Assembly (NCBI RefSeq): GCF_019565455.1
Contig: NZ_CP067377.1
Coordinates: forward strand, 3,292,001-3,356,000
Direction of reading: 5' to 3'
Length of the DNA: 64,000 nt
From: Flavobacterium oreochromis
Lineage (GTDB): Bacteria; Bacteroidota; Bacteroidia; Flavobacteriales; Flavobacteriaceae
Both the position numbers and the translations under genes were made by a program. This document shows, in pieces, positions 38,702-48,388 of this stretch. Below the pieces are notes generated by a model, which was not told where the DNA came from, did not search any database, and saw nothing but the letters and a program-made list of their open reading frames with translations. Every line of letters starts with the position of its first letter. Position 1 is the stretch's first letter.

Positions 38702-39504
38702 TAGTTTTCTTTTATTCTTTTTTGAGAGCGAAGATACAAATCAAAATATAGTAAAAGAATGATTCCAAGAAATCCTAAACCTACTATATTGTTTTGCAAA
38801 TCATTTAATTCTAAACTAGGATTAAAAACAGTGGTTAATTTATAAATAGGAATAATAAAACACATTACTGTAATAAGTATATTTAATTTAAAACGATGTT
38901 TTTGAATATTTGTACGATCAAATGTTTTTAATAGTTTACTCAATAAATAGGAATCAATGGTTCCTGTAAACATTAACCCAATAGAAAAAATAAATCCTCC
39001 TATAACTGAGAATAACCAATGATGGGTTCCAGAAACAGCCAAGCCAAAAGCTGCTATTTGGGAAGAGGTATCAAATATAAATCCAAAAACTACTCCTGTT
39101 ATAAAGACTGTAATGGGACTTAAGTTTTTATCTAAAAATTTAGGTATAAGATATTTTTTTAAACTAAGAGAATTGGTTGGTTTAAATTTTAATAATGAAA
39201 TTATATTACTTACTCCCATTACAAATAATAAGAACATAGGTAACCAATTAAGTAAAAAATCAACTGAAGAAGGAACTTCGAAATTATTCTTTAAATAGCT
39301 TAATGCTAAAGCTATTAAAGTAACCATAACACCATGTCCTAAAGTAAATAGCGTTCCAACCCATCTAGACCAAGAATTTTTATTTTCATGTAAGCGATAC
39401 GTATAATTATCAATTACAGTAATATGATCTGGATCTAAGCCGTGTCGTAAACCTAAAATAAATAGGATTAATAAAGCCGATAAATTATTATTAAGTAGTT
39501 CCAT
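38701..39504 (-). CDS. NiCoT-family cobalt/nickel transporter
   Basis: A 267-residue integral membrane permease of the HoxN/NixA/NhlF family. The signature in helix II, RHGLDPDHITVIDNYTY near residue 20, carries the metal-binding HxxxxDH, and TLFTLGHGVMVTLIAL and FGFIFDTSSQIAAFGLA match the other conserved blocks. About eight membrane segments. Genomic context (B12 operon, after the receptor gene) points to cobalt. The window thus has two different cobalt-uptake proteins. Intact. Confidence 0.92.
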   Translation of the reverse strand: MELLNNNLSALLILFILGLRHGLDPDHITVIDNYTYRLHENKNSWSRWVGTLFTLGHGVMVTLIALALSYLKNNFEVPSSVDFLLNWLPMFLLFVMGVSNIISLLKFKPTNSLSLKKYLIPKFLDKNLSPITVFITGVVFGFIFDTSSQIAAFGLAVSGTHHWLFSVIGGFIFSIGLMFTGTIDSYLLSKLLKTFDRTNIQKHRFKLNILITVMCFIIPIYKLTTVFNPSLELNDLQNNIVGLGFLGIILLLYFDLYLRSQKRIKEN

Positions 39505-39522
39505 TGTTTTTATTATCTAAGA

Positions 39523-41810
39523 TTAAAAGAAATAGGAAAAGCTGGCTTTTACAAAAAAAGGAGTCCCTGGTGTATTATGAAAATCCATAACAGGTTCTAC
39601 TTCATTTTTTAATTGTGATTTGTCATAAAACTGTGCTTCATCCCATTTAATATTTAATATATTTTCAGTAGAAAGACTAACTTCATATTTAGGTTTAGTA
39701 TATCTGATCACTAAATCTGCTATGGTATAGGGTTTAGAAAATACAGATCCATCTTCAATAGCAGGGCGTTTACCCATAAAACGATAGCGTAAACTAGCAT
39801 TAATCCCATTTTCTAATTTTAGCGTTAATCCTCCGGTTGAATTCCATCTAGTATTTAAAGGAATAAAATTTTCTTCTTTTGGAGCATCTCTCAAAAAACT
39901 ATAGGCGTAATTTAGATTAGTATCTGCCCATAGAAAATCTGCAAATTGAATTTTTAAAGACGCATCTATTCCGTATTTTCTAGTTCGACCTAAATTTTCA
40001 AAGCTTCCATCATCTGAAACAAATTTAAATTCTGAACCACTGTCTGTCCACCAAGACGTAAAGCTAAAGATAGATTTTTTATACAATTTTATAATAAAAC
40101 CCAAATCAAGACTTTCAGATTGAGGAACAGGATTATCAGCTACAGGATCTTTACTAACGGCTGTATGTACATAATTAGAATGAAATCCTATACCCCATTT
40201 TGTAAATACTGTAAAATTAGTAGTAGGATTAAAATATAATTGTGCTTTTGGATTGAAACGATAAACCTTTTTTCTACCAGAGTTATCATTGTTCATTTTA
40301 TCATTTAAATAAAAATCAAAAAGTTCATTTCTAAAACCTAATTTAAGAGACCATTTTGGTGCAAACTGCCAATCTTCATCTAAATAAAAACTATAATTAG
40401 TAATTGCTAAATGATCGTTTGCTGCTTTACTTAAAAATCCTCTTCTTAAAACATAATCTCTACCTAATCCTAAAATGTCAGTTCGGGTAACTAATCCTGC
40501 TTCAGAGGATAATTTTGTTGAACTTATATTATCTAATCTACTGTAAGTACTTTTAAAACCGAATAAATCTCTTTTTTCCCATTGTAATATTTCATCTCCA
40601 TTAATAGGATCATTCATAAAAAGGTAAAATTTGAAAATAAGTCAAAAATATTTTTAGAGTAATATAATTGATTTTTCCAAGACTGATTTTCACTGAATTT
40701 AGTATCTAAAATTATATTTGCATTAATTCTTGACGCTATTCCTCCTTCAGAATCATCTAAAGAACCATATCTAGATAGCAAACCCTTTTCTATTGCTCGT
40801 AAAGGTAATTGACCAGAAGCATTCCAACTACTAGAAAAATACGATCCTGACAACAATAATGAAGTTTTTTCTGTTAATTGGGCATTATATCTTCCAAAAA
40901 AATTAAAACGTTTAAATTTTAATTTACTTTCAAAAAAAACCATCTGTATAATTGTATTCTGATGCAAAATAAGCATTGTCATTCCATTTTGAAACTAAAT
41001 GTTTTTGATCTAAAACTTGTATCATAGCTAAAGCTCTTTGGGTATTAAACAAGCCTGATTCAAGCTTGATCATATTTTTTTCTAAACGATATTTAGAATT
41101 AAATTGGGCTGCTCCTGCTACGGAAAAATCACCAAGACTTGCTTCATAAGGTCCTTTAAAAAAATTAGCTGAACCTATAGTTTCAGGAATCATAAAGTGC
41201 ATATCTGCATATCCTTGACCATGTGCATGAGAAGGCATATTTGCAGGTATTCCATCCATTTGAATAGAAAAATCAGTTCCGTGATCATTATCTATTCCTC
41301 TAACAAAAATTTGTTCTGCTTTTCCTCCTCCAGCATGTTGTGCAATAAATAGCCCTGGAACGGCTCTTAGTAAATCTTGAGCTGATTTTATAGGTTGTAA
41401 TTGTAAGCTTATTTGATCTATTTTATTTTCTTGTTTTTTAATAGATGAAGCTGAAATAACTAATTCCGCCAAGTTCATCACATTATGCAACAAGGTAATA
41501 TTAAGCGTTTTTTGTTCGTTTTTTTAAAATTAAGGTTTAAATTAAGCGAATTATATCCCATGTGAGAAATAATAATTGTCTTAGCTCCTTCTGAAATAGA
41601 TTCTATTTTATAAGCTCCATTTTCTTGTGATATGGTACTTTGACCTGATTCTTTTATTCTTATAGTGGCTCCTTCTATTTTATTTTGATTCGTTGCATCT
41701 ATAACATAACCACTAATAGTACTTTGTGATTGTAAAGTAGGAGATAAAAATAGTAGTAACGAAAAACAAATTATATTAAATAATCTTGTTAGTATATGAG
41801 TTTTATTTTT
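39523..41810 (-). pseudogene. btuB: TonB-dependent cobalamin/corrinoid receptor (BtuB-like), multiple frameshifts
   Basis: An outer-membrane TonB-dependent receptor of about 760 residues. It begins with a signal peptide (LFNIICFSLLLFLSPTLQSQ), a carboxypeptidase-regulatory-like domain (STISGYVIDATNQNKIEGAT), a plug (DLLRAVPGLFIAQHAGGGKA, IFVRGIDNDHGTDFSIQMDG) and barrel strands ending NTPGTPFFVKASFSYFF with a terminal Phe. Frame breaks lie near 41505, 40950 (eight T, one too many) and 40620. Its start codon also seems lost: ATAAAACTCAT at about 41803 looks like ATGAAAACTCAT with the G deleted. Position after the riboswitch and before NiCoT makes a corrinoid or cobalt-chelate substrate likely. 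With four defects, this is the most damaged gene of the operon. Confidence 0.85.
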
Positions 41811-42143
41811 TTTAGGTATAAGTTGTTCAATCGTATTACTTGAAGAAAAAAGCAAGTGATCATTTAGTTTCGTATTTTTTAAAATATGAGTAGTAACTAA
41901 ATCATTTGAAGTTTGAACATTCATTTCCTTATACCAAGTATTTTCAGGTTGAATATTTATGATAGGGCCTTTTTTACAAAAACCTTGACACTTGGTTCTA
42001 ATCGTATGAATTTCTTCATTAAGTGCTTGTTCTGTTAGACTTTTTCGGAGTGTTTGAATATTTTCTTCTGCTCCATTATCAGTACAACAAGTACCATTAC
42101 ATAAATAAATGATTTTTTTAATCTTTGATAGATCCTTTGACAT
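41804..42143 (-). CDS. Thioredoxin-like [2Fe-2S] ferredoxin domain protein
   Basis: About 110 residues from ATG 42143 (MSKDLSKIKKIIYLCNGTCC). Cysteines in IYLCNGTCC and IRTKCQGFCKKGP give the four-Cys pattern of thioredoxin-like 2Fe-2S ferredoxins, a type seen at the head of cobalamin operons, where it may support corrin-ring or cobalt reduction. It runs in frame straight into the TonB receptor signal peptide, so as written the ferredoxin and receptor are one 238-residue ORF; I infer this comes from loss of one base at the receptor start. It is the first gene after the riboswitch. An upstream in-frame start at 42194 exists but adds only non-conserved residues. Confidence 0.7.
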
Positions 42144-42264
42144 GTTAATTTTTTTTTTCGTTAATAATCCCGTTAACTGATTATTAGCGACCATAGAAAA
42201 AGGACGTGTGAAATAAGGGAAGCATTACATTCACTCGTTAGCCTTTACTCCGAAAGCCGCGAAT

Positions 42265-42570
42265 CAATGCAAAGGCAGGTCTTCTGACTTGTTCTAATTA
42301 TAACGCCTTCCCGTTTTCTTTTTAAATGAAAATAGTGGCCTTTTGTTATAATCTTTTTTTAGAACTTACAGCAGCGGGTACTGTCCCAGATTTACACTGG
42401 ATTCCCTTTTAATAAAGCTGTCCTAAAAGTCCGCAATCTTGTCATTTCGACCAAAGGGAGAAATGACATAATATTGATTATGAGACTCCTCCTAACGTCG
42501 GAGTGACAAACTGTGTGTTGATTTTTGACTTTTTGGACAGCCTCAACCATTTGCGGGTACGAAAATACAA
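42265..42570 (-). promoter_or_regulatory. Cobalamin riboswitch, interrupted by a MITE
   Basis: Read on the minus strand, the aptamer core is AAAAGGGAATCCAGTG, AAATCTGGGACAGTACCCGC, TGCTGTAAG, GCCACTATTTTC (B12-box region), CGGGAAGGCG and finally AGTCAGAAGACCTGCC at 42268-42283, all in consensus order. The 5' part, TACCCGCAAATGGTT, lies at 42545-42559, beyond a 130-base element. Without it the junction would read CAAATGGTTAAAAGGGAATC, a normal riboswitch sequence. The expression platform leads to the ferredoxin-receptor-cob operon, so this is expected to repress it when adenosylcobalamin is plentiful. Confidence 0.88.
42415..42544. mobile_element. MITE-like element B, copy 2, inside the riboswitch
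   Basis: Collinear with 2453-2584. Ends GCTGTCCTAAAAGTC and, inverted from the right, GGCTGTCCAAAAAGTC pair almost perfectly. AA directly repeats on both sides of the insertion (TTTTAA left, AACCATT right), compatible with a two-base duplication or a TTAA target. It has no ORF. It separates P2-side and P3-side sequences of the cobalamin aptamer. Confidence 0.8.
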
Positions 42571-42617
42571 AAAAGCAGAGCGTTTTTTATAAAAAACTTA
42601 TTTCTACTGAAGTATTA

Positions 42618-43573
42618 TCAAAAACAACCTAAAACTATACCGTTTATTATCAATATGACAACAATAGCAAGAAAAGTAACGGAATGATTTATACAACTTA
42701 CTCTTTTTATTTCAGAATGTGCAATAGTTCTAGGATTTGTTCCAATAAATGGTTTATCAACTATTTTTCCGTGATAGGTATTAGGTCCTCCAAAACGGCA
42801 ATTCATAATTCCTGCTAAGGCGGCTTCCGGATAACCTGAATTAGGACTGGCGTGTTGCTTTCCAAATTTCAATACAAAAAAAAATAAATCAAGTTTTCCA
42901 CTAATTACAATCATCAAAAAAGCAGTGAATCGAGCTGGAATATAATTTGCAACATCATCTAATCGAGCAGCAAATTTTCCAAAATAGAAATATTTATCAC
43001 TCTTGTAGCCTATCATTGAGTCTAAGGTGTTTATCATTTTATAAACCATCATAAAAGGCAATCCGCCTAGAGCGTAATAAAAGAGAGGGGCAATAACACC
43101 ATCGCTCAAGTTTTCTGATAAGGTTTCAAAAACGGCAATTCGTATTTGATTTTCAGTTAGTGATGTAGTATCTCTTCCTACTATCCAAGCTAATCGTTTT
43201 CTTCCTGCCTCTAATCCTTTTTCTTGTAGGGTAGTAAACACTTCCTTTCCTTCTTGAAGAAGACTTTTATTGGCTAGACCATAAAAACAAAAACGGTGGT
43301 AAAAAGTATATAATACAGCGGATGAAGTGCAAACAACAAATTAGAAATAAAATAAAAAAAAGTAAAAACGGCAGTGCATAACAACAGGGTTAGTGCCACT
43401 CCTTTTGCTATTCTAAAACTCCCTTTATTTAAAATACCTTCGCCAAAATAAATAAGATTCCCAAAAAGCCGAATAGGATGTGGCAACTTTCTTGGATCTC
43501 CTAAAAGTAGGTCGAATAAATACCCCAACAGCAACGGAATTGAAAATAAAATTACAGCATTGTCCATTGGCAA
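42618..43573 (-). pseudogene. cbiB: Adenosylcobinamide-phosphate synthase CbiB, frameshifted
   Basis: A ~318-residue membrane enzyme that attaches the aminopropanol phosphate arm to adenosylcobyric acid. The N-terminal part has LLLGYLFDLLLGDPRKLPHP and two membrane segments. The frame is lost after FTTVFVF in a run of five T near 43281; six T give VFYGLANKSLLQEGKEVFTT, joining the 207-residue remainder with ASPNSGYPEAALAGIMNCRF and FGGPNTYHGKIVDKP. It overlaps the aminotransferase-like gene by 22 bases. The next feature downstream is the riboswitch region, so this ends its transcript. Confidence 0.9.
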
Positions 43574-44574
43574 ATTGTATCAATTAATAATTGGTTTTCC
43601 AAAGGTTTTTGAGTCGCTACTCGAAAATAGTGTGCAGACAGTCCTCTAAAGTTACTGGCATCACGAATGAGTAATTGATGATTATGCAAGAGGTATTCTT
43701 TTAAATTAGAAGCCGTTTTTAGTTGGGTTTTACACAAGAAAAAATTAGTATTTGTAGGATAGACTTCTATATGTTCAATTTGTTGTAAAGCATTGTAAAA
43801 ATGAGCTGTATCGGTCATTAATTTTTCTATGGGTAATAACAACTTTGATGCGTTTTTTACAATATATTTCCCTGCTTCGATGGCAAATGTATTAACAGAC
43901 CAAGGCATTTTATTTTTTTCTATGGCTTGTATATTTTGGCTTTGACTAATAATATAACCCAATCGTAAACCTGGAATAGCATACGTTTTTGTTAACGATT
44001 TTACTATTACTAAGTTTGAAAAATTGGTAATTTCATCGATCATAGAAATTGGATGGGTCGTAAAATCAACATAAGCTTCATCAATAACAAAGAGGGTTTC
44101 TGGATTATTTTGTAACAACGAAGAAAGAACGTTTTTAGAAAGCAACAAGCCCGTAGGATTATTTGGGTTTCCTAAAAACAGAGCATCAGTAGCAAACCGA
44201 CTCGTTTCGGTGATTTCTGACCAATTGACAAAATTTAATGACAGGTTATGAATTTGGCAAGCATCATTGTATTCTGCAAACGACGGAATTATAATAGTAG
44301 CCGATTTCTTTTGTAAAAAATGAGCCAGTAAATAAAAGGCTTCGGTAGCTCCATTAGTCACTATAATTTGTTGCGGTTCCAACCGATGCCATTTCGCTAA
44401 TTCATTTTGTAGCGATTCGGCATTAGCTTCTGGATAACGAGCAATATTGTCCCATTGTAACATAAGGTGTTCTTGCAAGCCTTTAGGTGGTCCATCATAA
44501 AAAACATTGGAACTAAAATTTACTTTTATTTTTCCGTTAAATAAATACCCATCATCACCGTGTCCTAAAATCAT
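43552..44574 (-). CDS. cobD: L-threonine-O-3-phosphate decarboxylase
   Basis: A 340-residue PLP enzyme of the histidinol-phosphate aminotransferase fold (fold type I), named CobD in Salmonella and CobC in the aerobic nomenclature. It forms (R)-1-amino-2-propanol phosphate for the nucleotide-loop linker. Visible blocks: HGDDGYLFNGKIKVNFSSNV, IVTNGATEAFYLLAHF, LFLGNPNNPTGLLL, VIDEAYVDF and SLTKTYAIPGLRLGYI with the PLP lysine. It overlaps cobQ by 4 bases and cbiB by 22. The presence of pduX upstream, supplying threonine phosphate, agrees with this role. Intact. Confidence 0.9.
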   Translation of the reverse strand: MILGHGDDGYLFNGKIKVNFSSNVFYDGPPKGLQEHLMLQWDNIARYPEANAESLQNELAKWHRLEPQQIIVTNGATEAFYLLAHFLQKKSATIIIPSFAEYNDACQIHNLSLNFVNWSEITETSRFATDALFLGNPNNPTGLLLSKNVLSSLLQNNPETLFVIDEAYVDFTTHPISMIDEITNFSNLVIVKSLTKTYAIPGLRLGYIISQSQNIQAIEKNKMPWSVNTFAIEAGKYIVKNASKLLLPIEKLMTDTAHFYNALQQIEHIEVYPTNTNFFLCKTQLKTASNLKEYLLHNHQLLIRDASNFRGLSAHYFRVATQKPLENQLLIDTICQWTML

Positions 44575-46051
44575 ATTTCTGTCTGTTTAAGAACGTTATA
44601 AATATATTCGATATCTATATGCTCTCTTAAATGCTGAGCTAATAAATCGTATTGCTCTTCTTTAAAAGTTTTATAATCAAAAGAAGTTGCTACTACTTCT
44701 TTTTTTGTTTGCGAAAGTAAATCTTGAATTACTATTTCGTTATCCAAAATACCGTGAATATACGTACCCCAACAAGTATCTGATAGATAATAGCCTTCCT
44801 TGTTATCATTATCAAAACAGTTAAGATCAAATCCCTCATTTTCCATAGTCGAAATCCCCATATGTATTTCATACCCTTCACATATTTCGGGGTATTTTTT
44901 AAATTGAAATTGTACCTGTCGGGTGGTTTTTTCTGAGCTAAGCACTGTTTTTATAGGTAGTATGCCTAATCCTGACATACTTTCGACTGTTCCTTCTATA
45001 TGATTAGGATCTTCCACAATTTGTCCCATCATTTGGTAACCGCCACAAATTCCTATAACTGTTTTGTTATTTTTATACGCTTTAATAATGGCTTTGGCAA
45101 CGCCATTATTTTTAATATCAATCAAATCAGAAATGGTGTTTTTACTCCCTGGAAGAATTACAATATCGGCTTTTTCTATTTCCGAAGGATCTTTTGTATA
45201 AAATAGATTTACATTTTCTTGACGTTCCAGCACATTAAAATCGGTGTAATTAGATAATCTATTCAGTAAAATAACGGCAATATTTATTTTATCATCAACT
45301 GTAGCGAAACGTTTATGTTGGAGTCCTACTGAATCTTCTTCTTCTATATAAATATCCCCTCGATAAGGTACAACGCCCACCACAGGAATACCACAAAGCT
45401 CCTCTATTATTTTTTTCCTTCTTCAAAAAGTCGTGCATCTCCACGAAATTTATTAATGATAATTCCTTTTATTAAAACTTTTTCTTCGGGTGTTAATAAT
45501 GCTATACTTCCATAAACACTAGCAAATACACCCCCTCTATCAATATCTGCAATTAAAAAAGTCATTGCATTAGCATATTTTGCCATACGCATATTGGTAA
45601 TATCTCTATGTTTTAGATTTAGTTCGGATATGCTTCCTGCTCCTTCTAACACAATAGGGTTGTATTTTTCACTCAATCGATCATAAGCCGCTTGAGCTTC
45701 TTTGAGCAATTCCATTTTATCATTCCCCATAAAATAATCAAACGCAGATTGATTCCCTAAAGGCTTACCATTTAAAACCACCTGTGAACTTTTATCGTTT
45801 GTAGGTTTTAATAAAACAGGATTCATATCAGTACTACAAGCTATGCCACAAGCCTCTGCTTGAACCGCCTGCGCACGACCTATCTCAAGTCCGTCTGGAG
45901 TAGCAAAACTATTAAGCGACATATTTTGCGACTTAAAAGGGGCTGGTGTATAACCGTCTTGTTTAAAAATACGGCAAAATCCAGTATTAATGATACTTTT
46001 ACCTACATCAGAGGCTGTACCAACAAACATTATAGGACGTAACTTTTGCAT
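44571..46051 (-). pseudogene. cobQ: Cobyric acid synthase, frameshifted
   Basis: A ~493-residue glutamine-dependent amidase that amidates four carboxylates of adenosylcobyrinic acid diamide. Synthetase half: MFVGTASDVGKSIINTGFCR (Walker A), PFKSQNMSLNS, LIADIDRGGVFASVYG. Amidotransferase half: NKTVIGICGGYQMMGQIV with the catalytic Cys and EGYEIHMGIS. The frame breaks after FEEGKK at a run of seven A near 45410; eight restore KIIEELCGIPVVGVVPYRGD and a continuous gene. It lies 5 bases after pduX. Confidence 0.92.
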
Positions 46052-46056
46052 AAATT

Positions 46057-46901
46057 TTATTCAATAATTAGCTTTGTGTGCCAATGTTTAGCTACTAAAT
46101 CGCTAACTTCTTTTTCGATCGATTCTAAACGATAGGGTTCTATGAGTAACCCCATATATGTTCCACTATGCGCTACAAATAAACCACAATTATTTGCTAA
46201 GGCAAAATGGTATAATACATCAAATTTATTTTTAGGCAAAATAGCTTGATTAATAACTGCACTTCGTGTAACACATTCAAAAAATGTTGTATAATACCCT
46301 CTTTCCATACTTATTTTTAAGTTATAATAAAGCTTTTTAAACTCTTCTACTTGATTTTCAGAATATTTTCTATCTCGTGATATTTTAACAGTATCAACAT
46401 CTTTATCAGGATCTGAATCAAAATACAACATAACATAAGGAATAACATGAAGGTTTTCTATAATTTCACCTGATTTTTGATTAAACAATAAAGAATTTTG
46501 ATCTAGGCAAGGATCAGTAGGATCTATTTGAGATGCTATTTTATAAAGAAAAGAATTTGTGTAATGTGTTTTATACAATTGATTCAAAGCTAACAAAAGA
46601 CTTAATATATCCGTTGAACTAGAAGATAATCCTTTACCTTCTTCAAAGTTTCGGTCTTGATAAAAGTATATCGGATTAATAAGAGTCCTTTTTTTTCTTT
46701 TATTAATGTATGAAATAATTCTAATGCTTGTCTAGATTTAAAATCTAAGATTGTTTCATTATCTATAGGATTTATACTTACAATAGTATTGGTTTTAAAT
46801 ATTTTAGAAGACTTATTGCTTACTAAAAATGGTTGATTCATATCAAAGACCCCTTGTATGAGCTCCCCCACTTTAGCGTAAGTAGTAATCTTAATTGTCA
46901 T
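46057..46901 (-). pseudogene. pduX: PduX-like L-threonine kinase, frameshifted
   Basis: A ~280-residue GHMP-family kinase that phosphorylates L-threonine for the aminopropanol linker. It opens MTIKITTYAKVGELIQGVFD. After KEKKG a run of eight A near 46691 should be nine; restored, it reads TLINPIYFYQDRNFEEGKGL followed by SSSSTDILSLLLALNQ, the ATP-binding GHMP motif (KGLSSSSTD), and QIDPTDPCLDQNSLLFNQKS follows, typical of PduX. The second piece from 46596 lacks the ATP loop on its own. First gene of its minus-strand block, divergent from cbiA. Confidence 0.85.
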
Positions 46902-46923
46902 TTTCTGTTTCTTTATAAGGTTA

Positions 46924-46958
46924 CAAAGATAAAAATTGGGAATTGATTTTTATCTTTG
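46924..46958. promoter_or_regulatory. Palindromic divergent promoter of pduX and cbiA
   Basis: A perfect 13-bp inverted repeat: CAAAGATAAAAAT at 46924-46936 and ATTTTTATCTTTG at 46946-46958, 9 bases apart. Each arm ends, in outward direction, in TATCTTTG, a match to the flavobacterial -7 box TAnnTTTG, pointing to cbiA on the plus strand (ATG 46964) and pduX on the minus strand (ATG 46901). It may be a symmetric double promoter and/or an operator. The plus-strand box lies only 5 bases before the cbiA ATG, so that transcript would have almost no leader. Confidence 0.55.
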
Positions 46959-46963
46959 AAATT

Positions 46964-48292
46964 ATGAAACCACAATTTCTTATAGCAGCACCCTCTAGTA
47001 ATTCTGGAAAAACGACCATTACTTTAGGTTTATTACGATTATTAAAAAATCAAGGATATAAAGTCCAACCGTTCAAATGTGGACCTGATTATATTGATAC
47101 AAAACACCACACAAAAGCAGCGTGTCAAATAAGTATTAATTTAGATACTTATATGATGGGTGAAAAGCATGTTAAATCATTATATAATGAATATAATAAA
47201 GATGCTGATGTTTCTATCATTGAAGGAGTAATGGGACTTTTTGATGGTGCTAATCGTATGCAAGGAAGTAGTGCTGAAATAGCTATTTTACTGAATATTC
47301 CCGTTATTTTAGTAGTTAATGCTAAATCTATAGCCTATAGCATAGCTCCGTTATTATTTGGACTAAAGCATTTTAATCCAAATATAACAATTGCTGGAGT
47401 CATCTTTAATTTTGTAAATACAGAAAGTCATTATTCATTTTTAAAAGATGCTTGTGATGATGTAGGTATTGAAGCTTTGGGATATATTCCTTCTAATTCA
47501 GAAATAGCAATCCCTTCTCGCCATCTAGGATTGTTTATATCCCCAGAAAATGATTATGAATCAATAATAGAAAATGCAGCTAGGCACTTAGCAAAATTTA
47601 TTGATATAAATCGTATCTTAAGTATTTGTAATACAAATATTTCTAATGTTCCTATTGAAAAAAAATTAATAAACTTAAAAACAACAAAATCATCTTTTTC
47701 AAAAAATTATACTATAGCAGTAGCAAATGATGATGCTTTCAATTTTACTTATTTTGAAAATATAAAAGCTTTAAAAAACATTGGAAAAGTTATCTATTTT
47801 AGCCCTCTAAATGATAAAAAAATGCCTAATGCTGATATCCTCTATTTAGCTGGGGGTTATCCTGAATTATATTTAGAAAACTTAACTGTGAATACTTCTA
47901 TGCGCCAATCTATTTTAAATTTTTGTTCTAATGGAGGAAGAGTAATAGCAGAATGTGGTGGTATGATGTACTTAGGTAATCAAATTATTAATAATGAAGG
48001 AGTTGAATATTCAATGGTAGGTTTTTTACCTATAAAAACATCAATGGAAAAAGCTAAACTTTCTTTAGGATATAGGGAGGTACAACTTGATAATAAAATT
48101 ATTAAAGGACATGAATTTCACTATTCTAAAGTTATTGAAGAAAATAACATCTTAAGTATAGGAAAGGTTTTTAATGCTAAAGGAACAGAAGTAACTACTC
48201 CTATTTATAAATTAAAGAATGTTATAGCATCTTATATTCATTTTTACTGGGGCAATTCTAATATTATAACTAATACTTTTTTTGAGTTATAA
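46964..48292 (+). CDS. cbiA: Cobyrinic acid a,c-diamide synthase
   Basis: A 442-residue CbiA/CobB that amidates the a and c side chains using glutamine and ATP. N-terminal Walker A APSSNSGKTT near residue 8, PFKCGPDYIDTKHH and EGVMGLFDG; C-terminal amidotransferase with YLAGGYPELYLENL, VIAECGGMMYLGN (catalytic Cys) and GHEFHYSKV (His). I start at ATG 46964 (MKPQFLIAAPSS); the TTG-started extension to 46943 covers the promoter palindrome. It is the only plus-strand cob gene in the eastern half, divergent from pduX. Intact. Confidence 0.95.
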   Translation: MKPQFLIAAPSSNSGKTTITLGLLRLLKNQGYKVQPFKCGPDYIDTKHHTKAACQISINLDTYMMGEKHVKSLYNEYNKDADVSIIEGVMGLFDGANRMQGSSAEIAILLNIPVILVVNAKSIAYSIAPLLFGLKHFNPNITIAGVIFNFVNTESHYSFLKDACDDVGIEALGYIPSNSEIAIPSRHLGLFISPENDYESIIENAARHLAKFIDINRILSICNTNISNVPIEKKLINLKTTKSSFSKNYTIAVANDDAFNFTYFENIKALKNIGKVIYFSPLNDKKMPNADILYLAGGYPELYLENLTVNTSMRQSILNFCSNGGRVIAECGGMMYLGNQIINNEGVEYSMVGFLPIKTSMEKAKLSLGYREVQLDNKIIKGHEFHYSKVIEENNILSIGKVFNAKGTEVTTPIYKLKNVIASYIHFYWGNSNIITNTFFEL

Positions 48293-48388
48293 CTGACTAT
48301 ATGATTAAAGTAAAAATTTAATATGATTTATTTTAATATTTCAAGAATTAGGAGTTTATCTTTTTAGAGAAATATTAAAATAAAAAAA

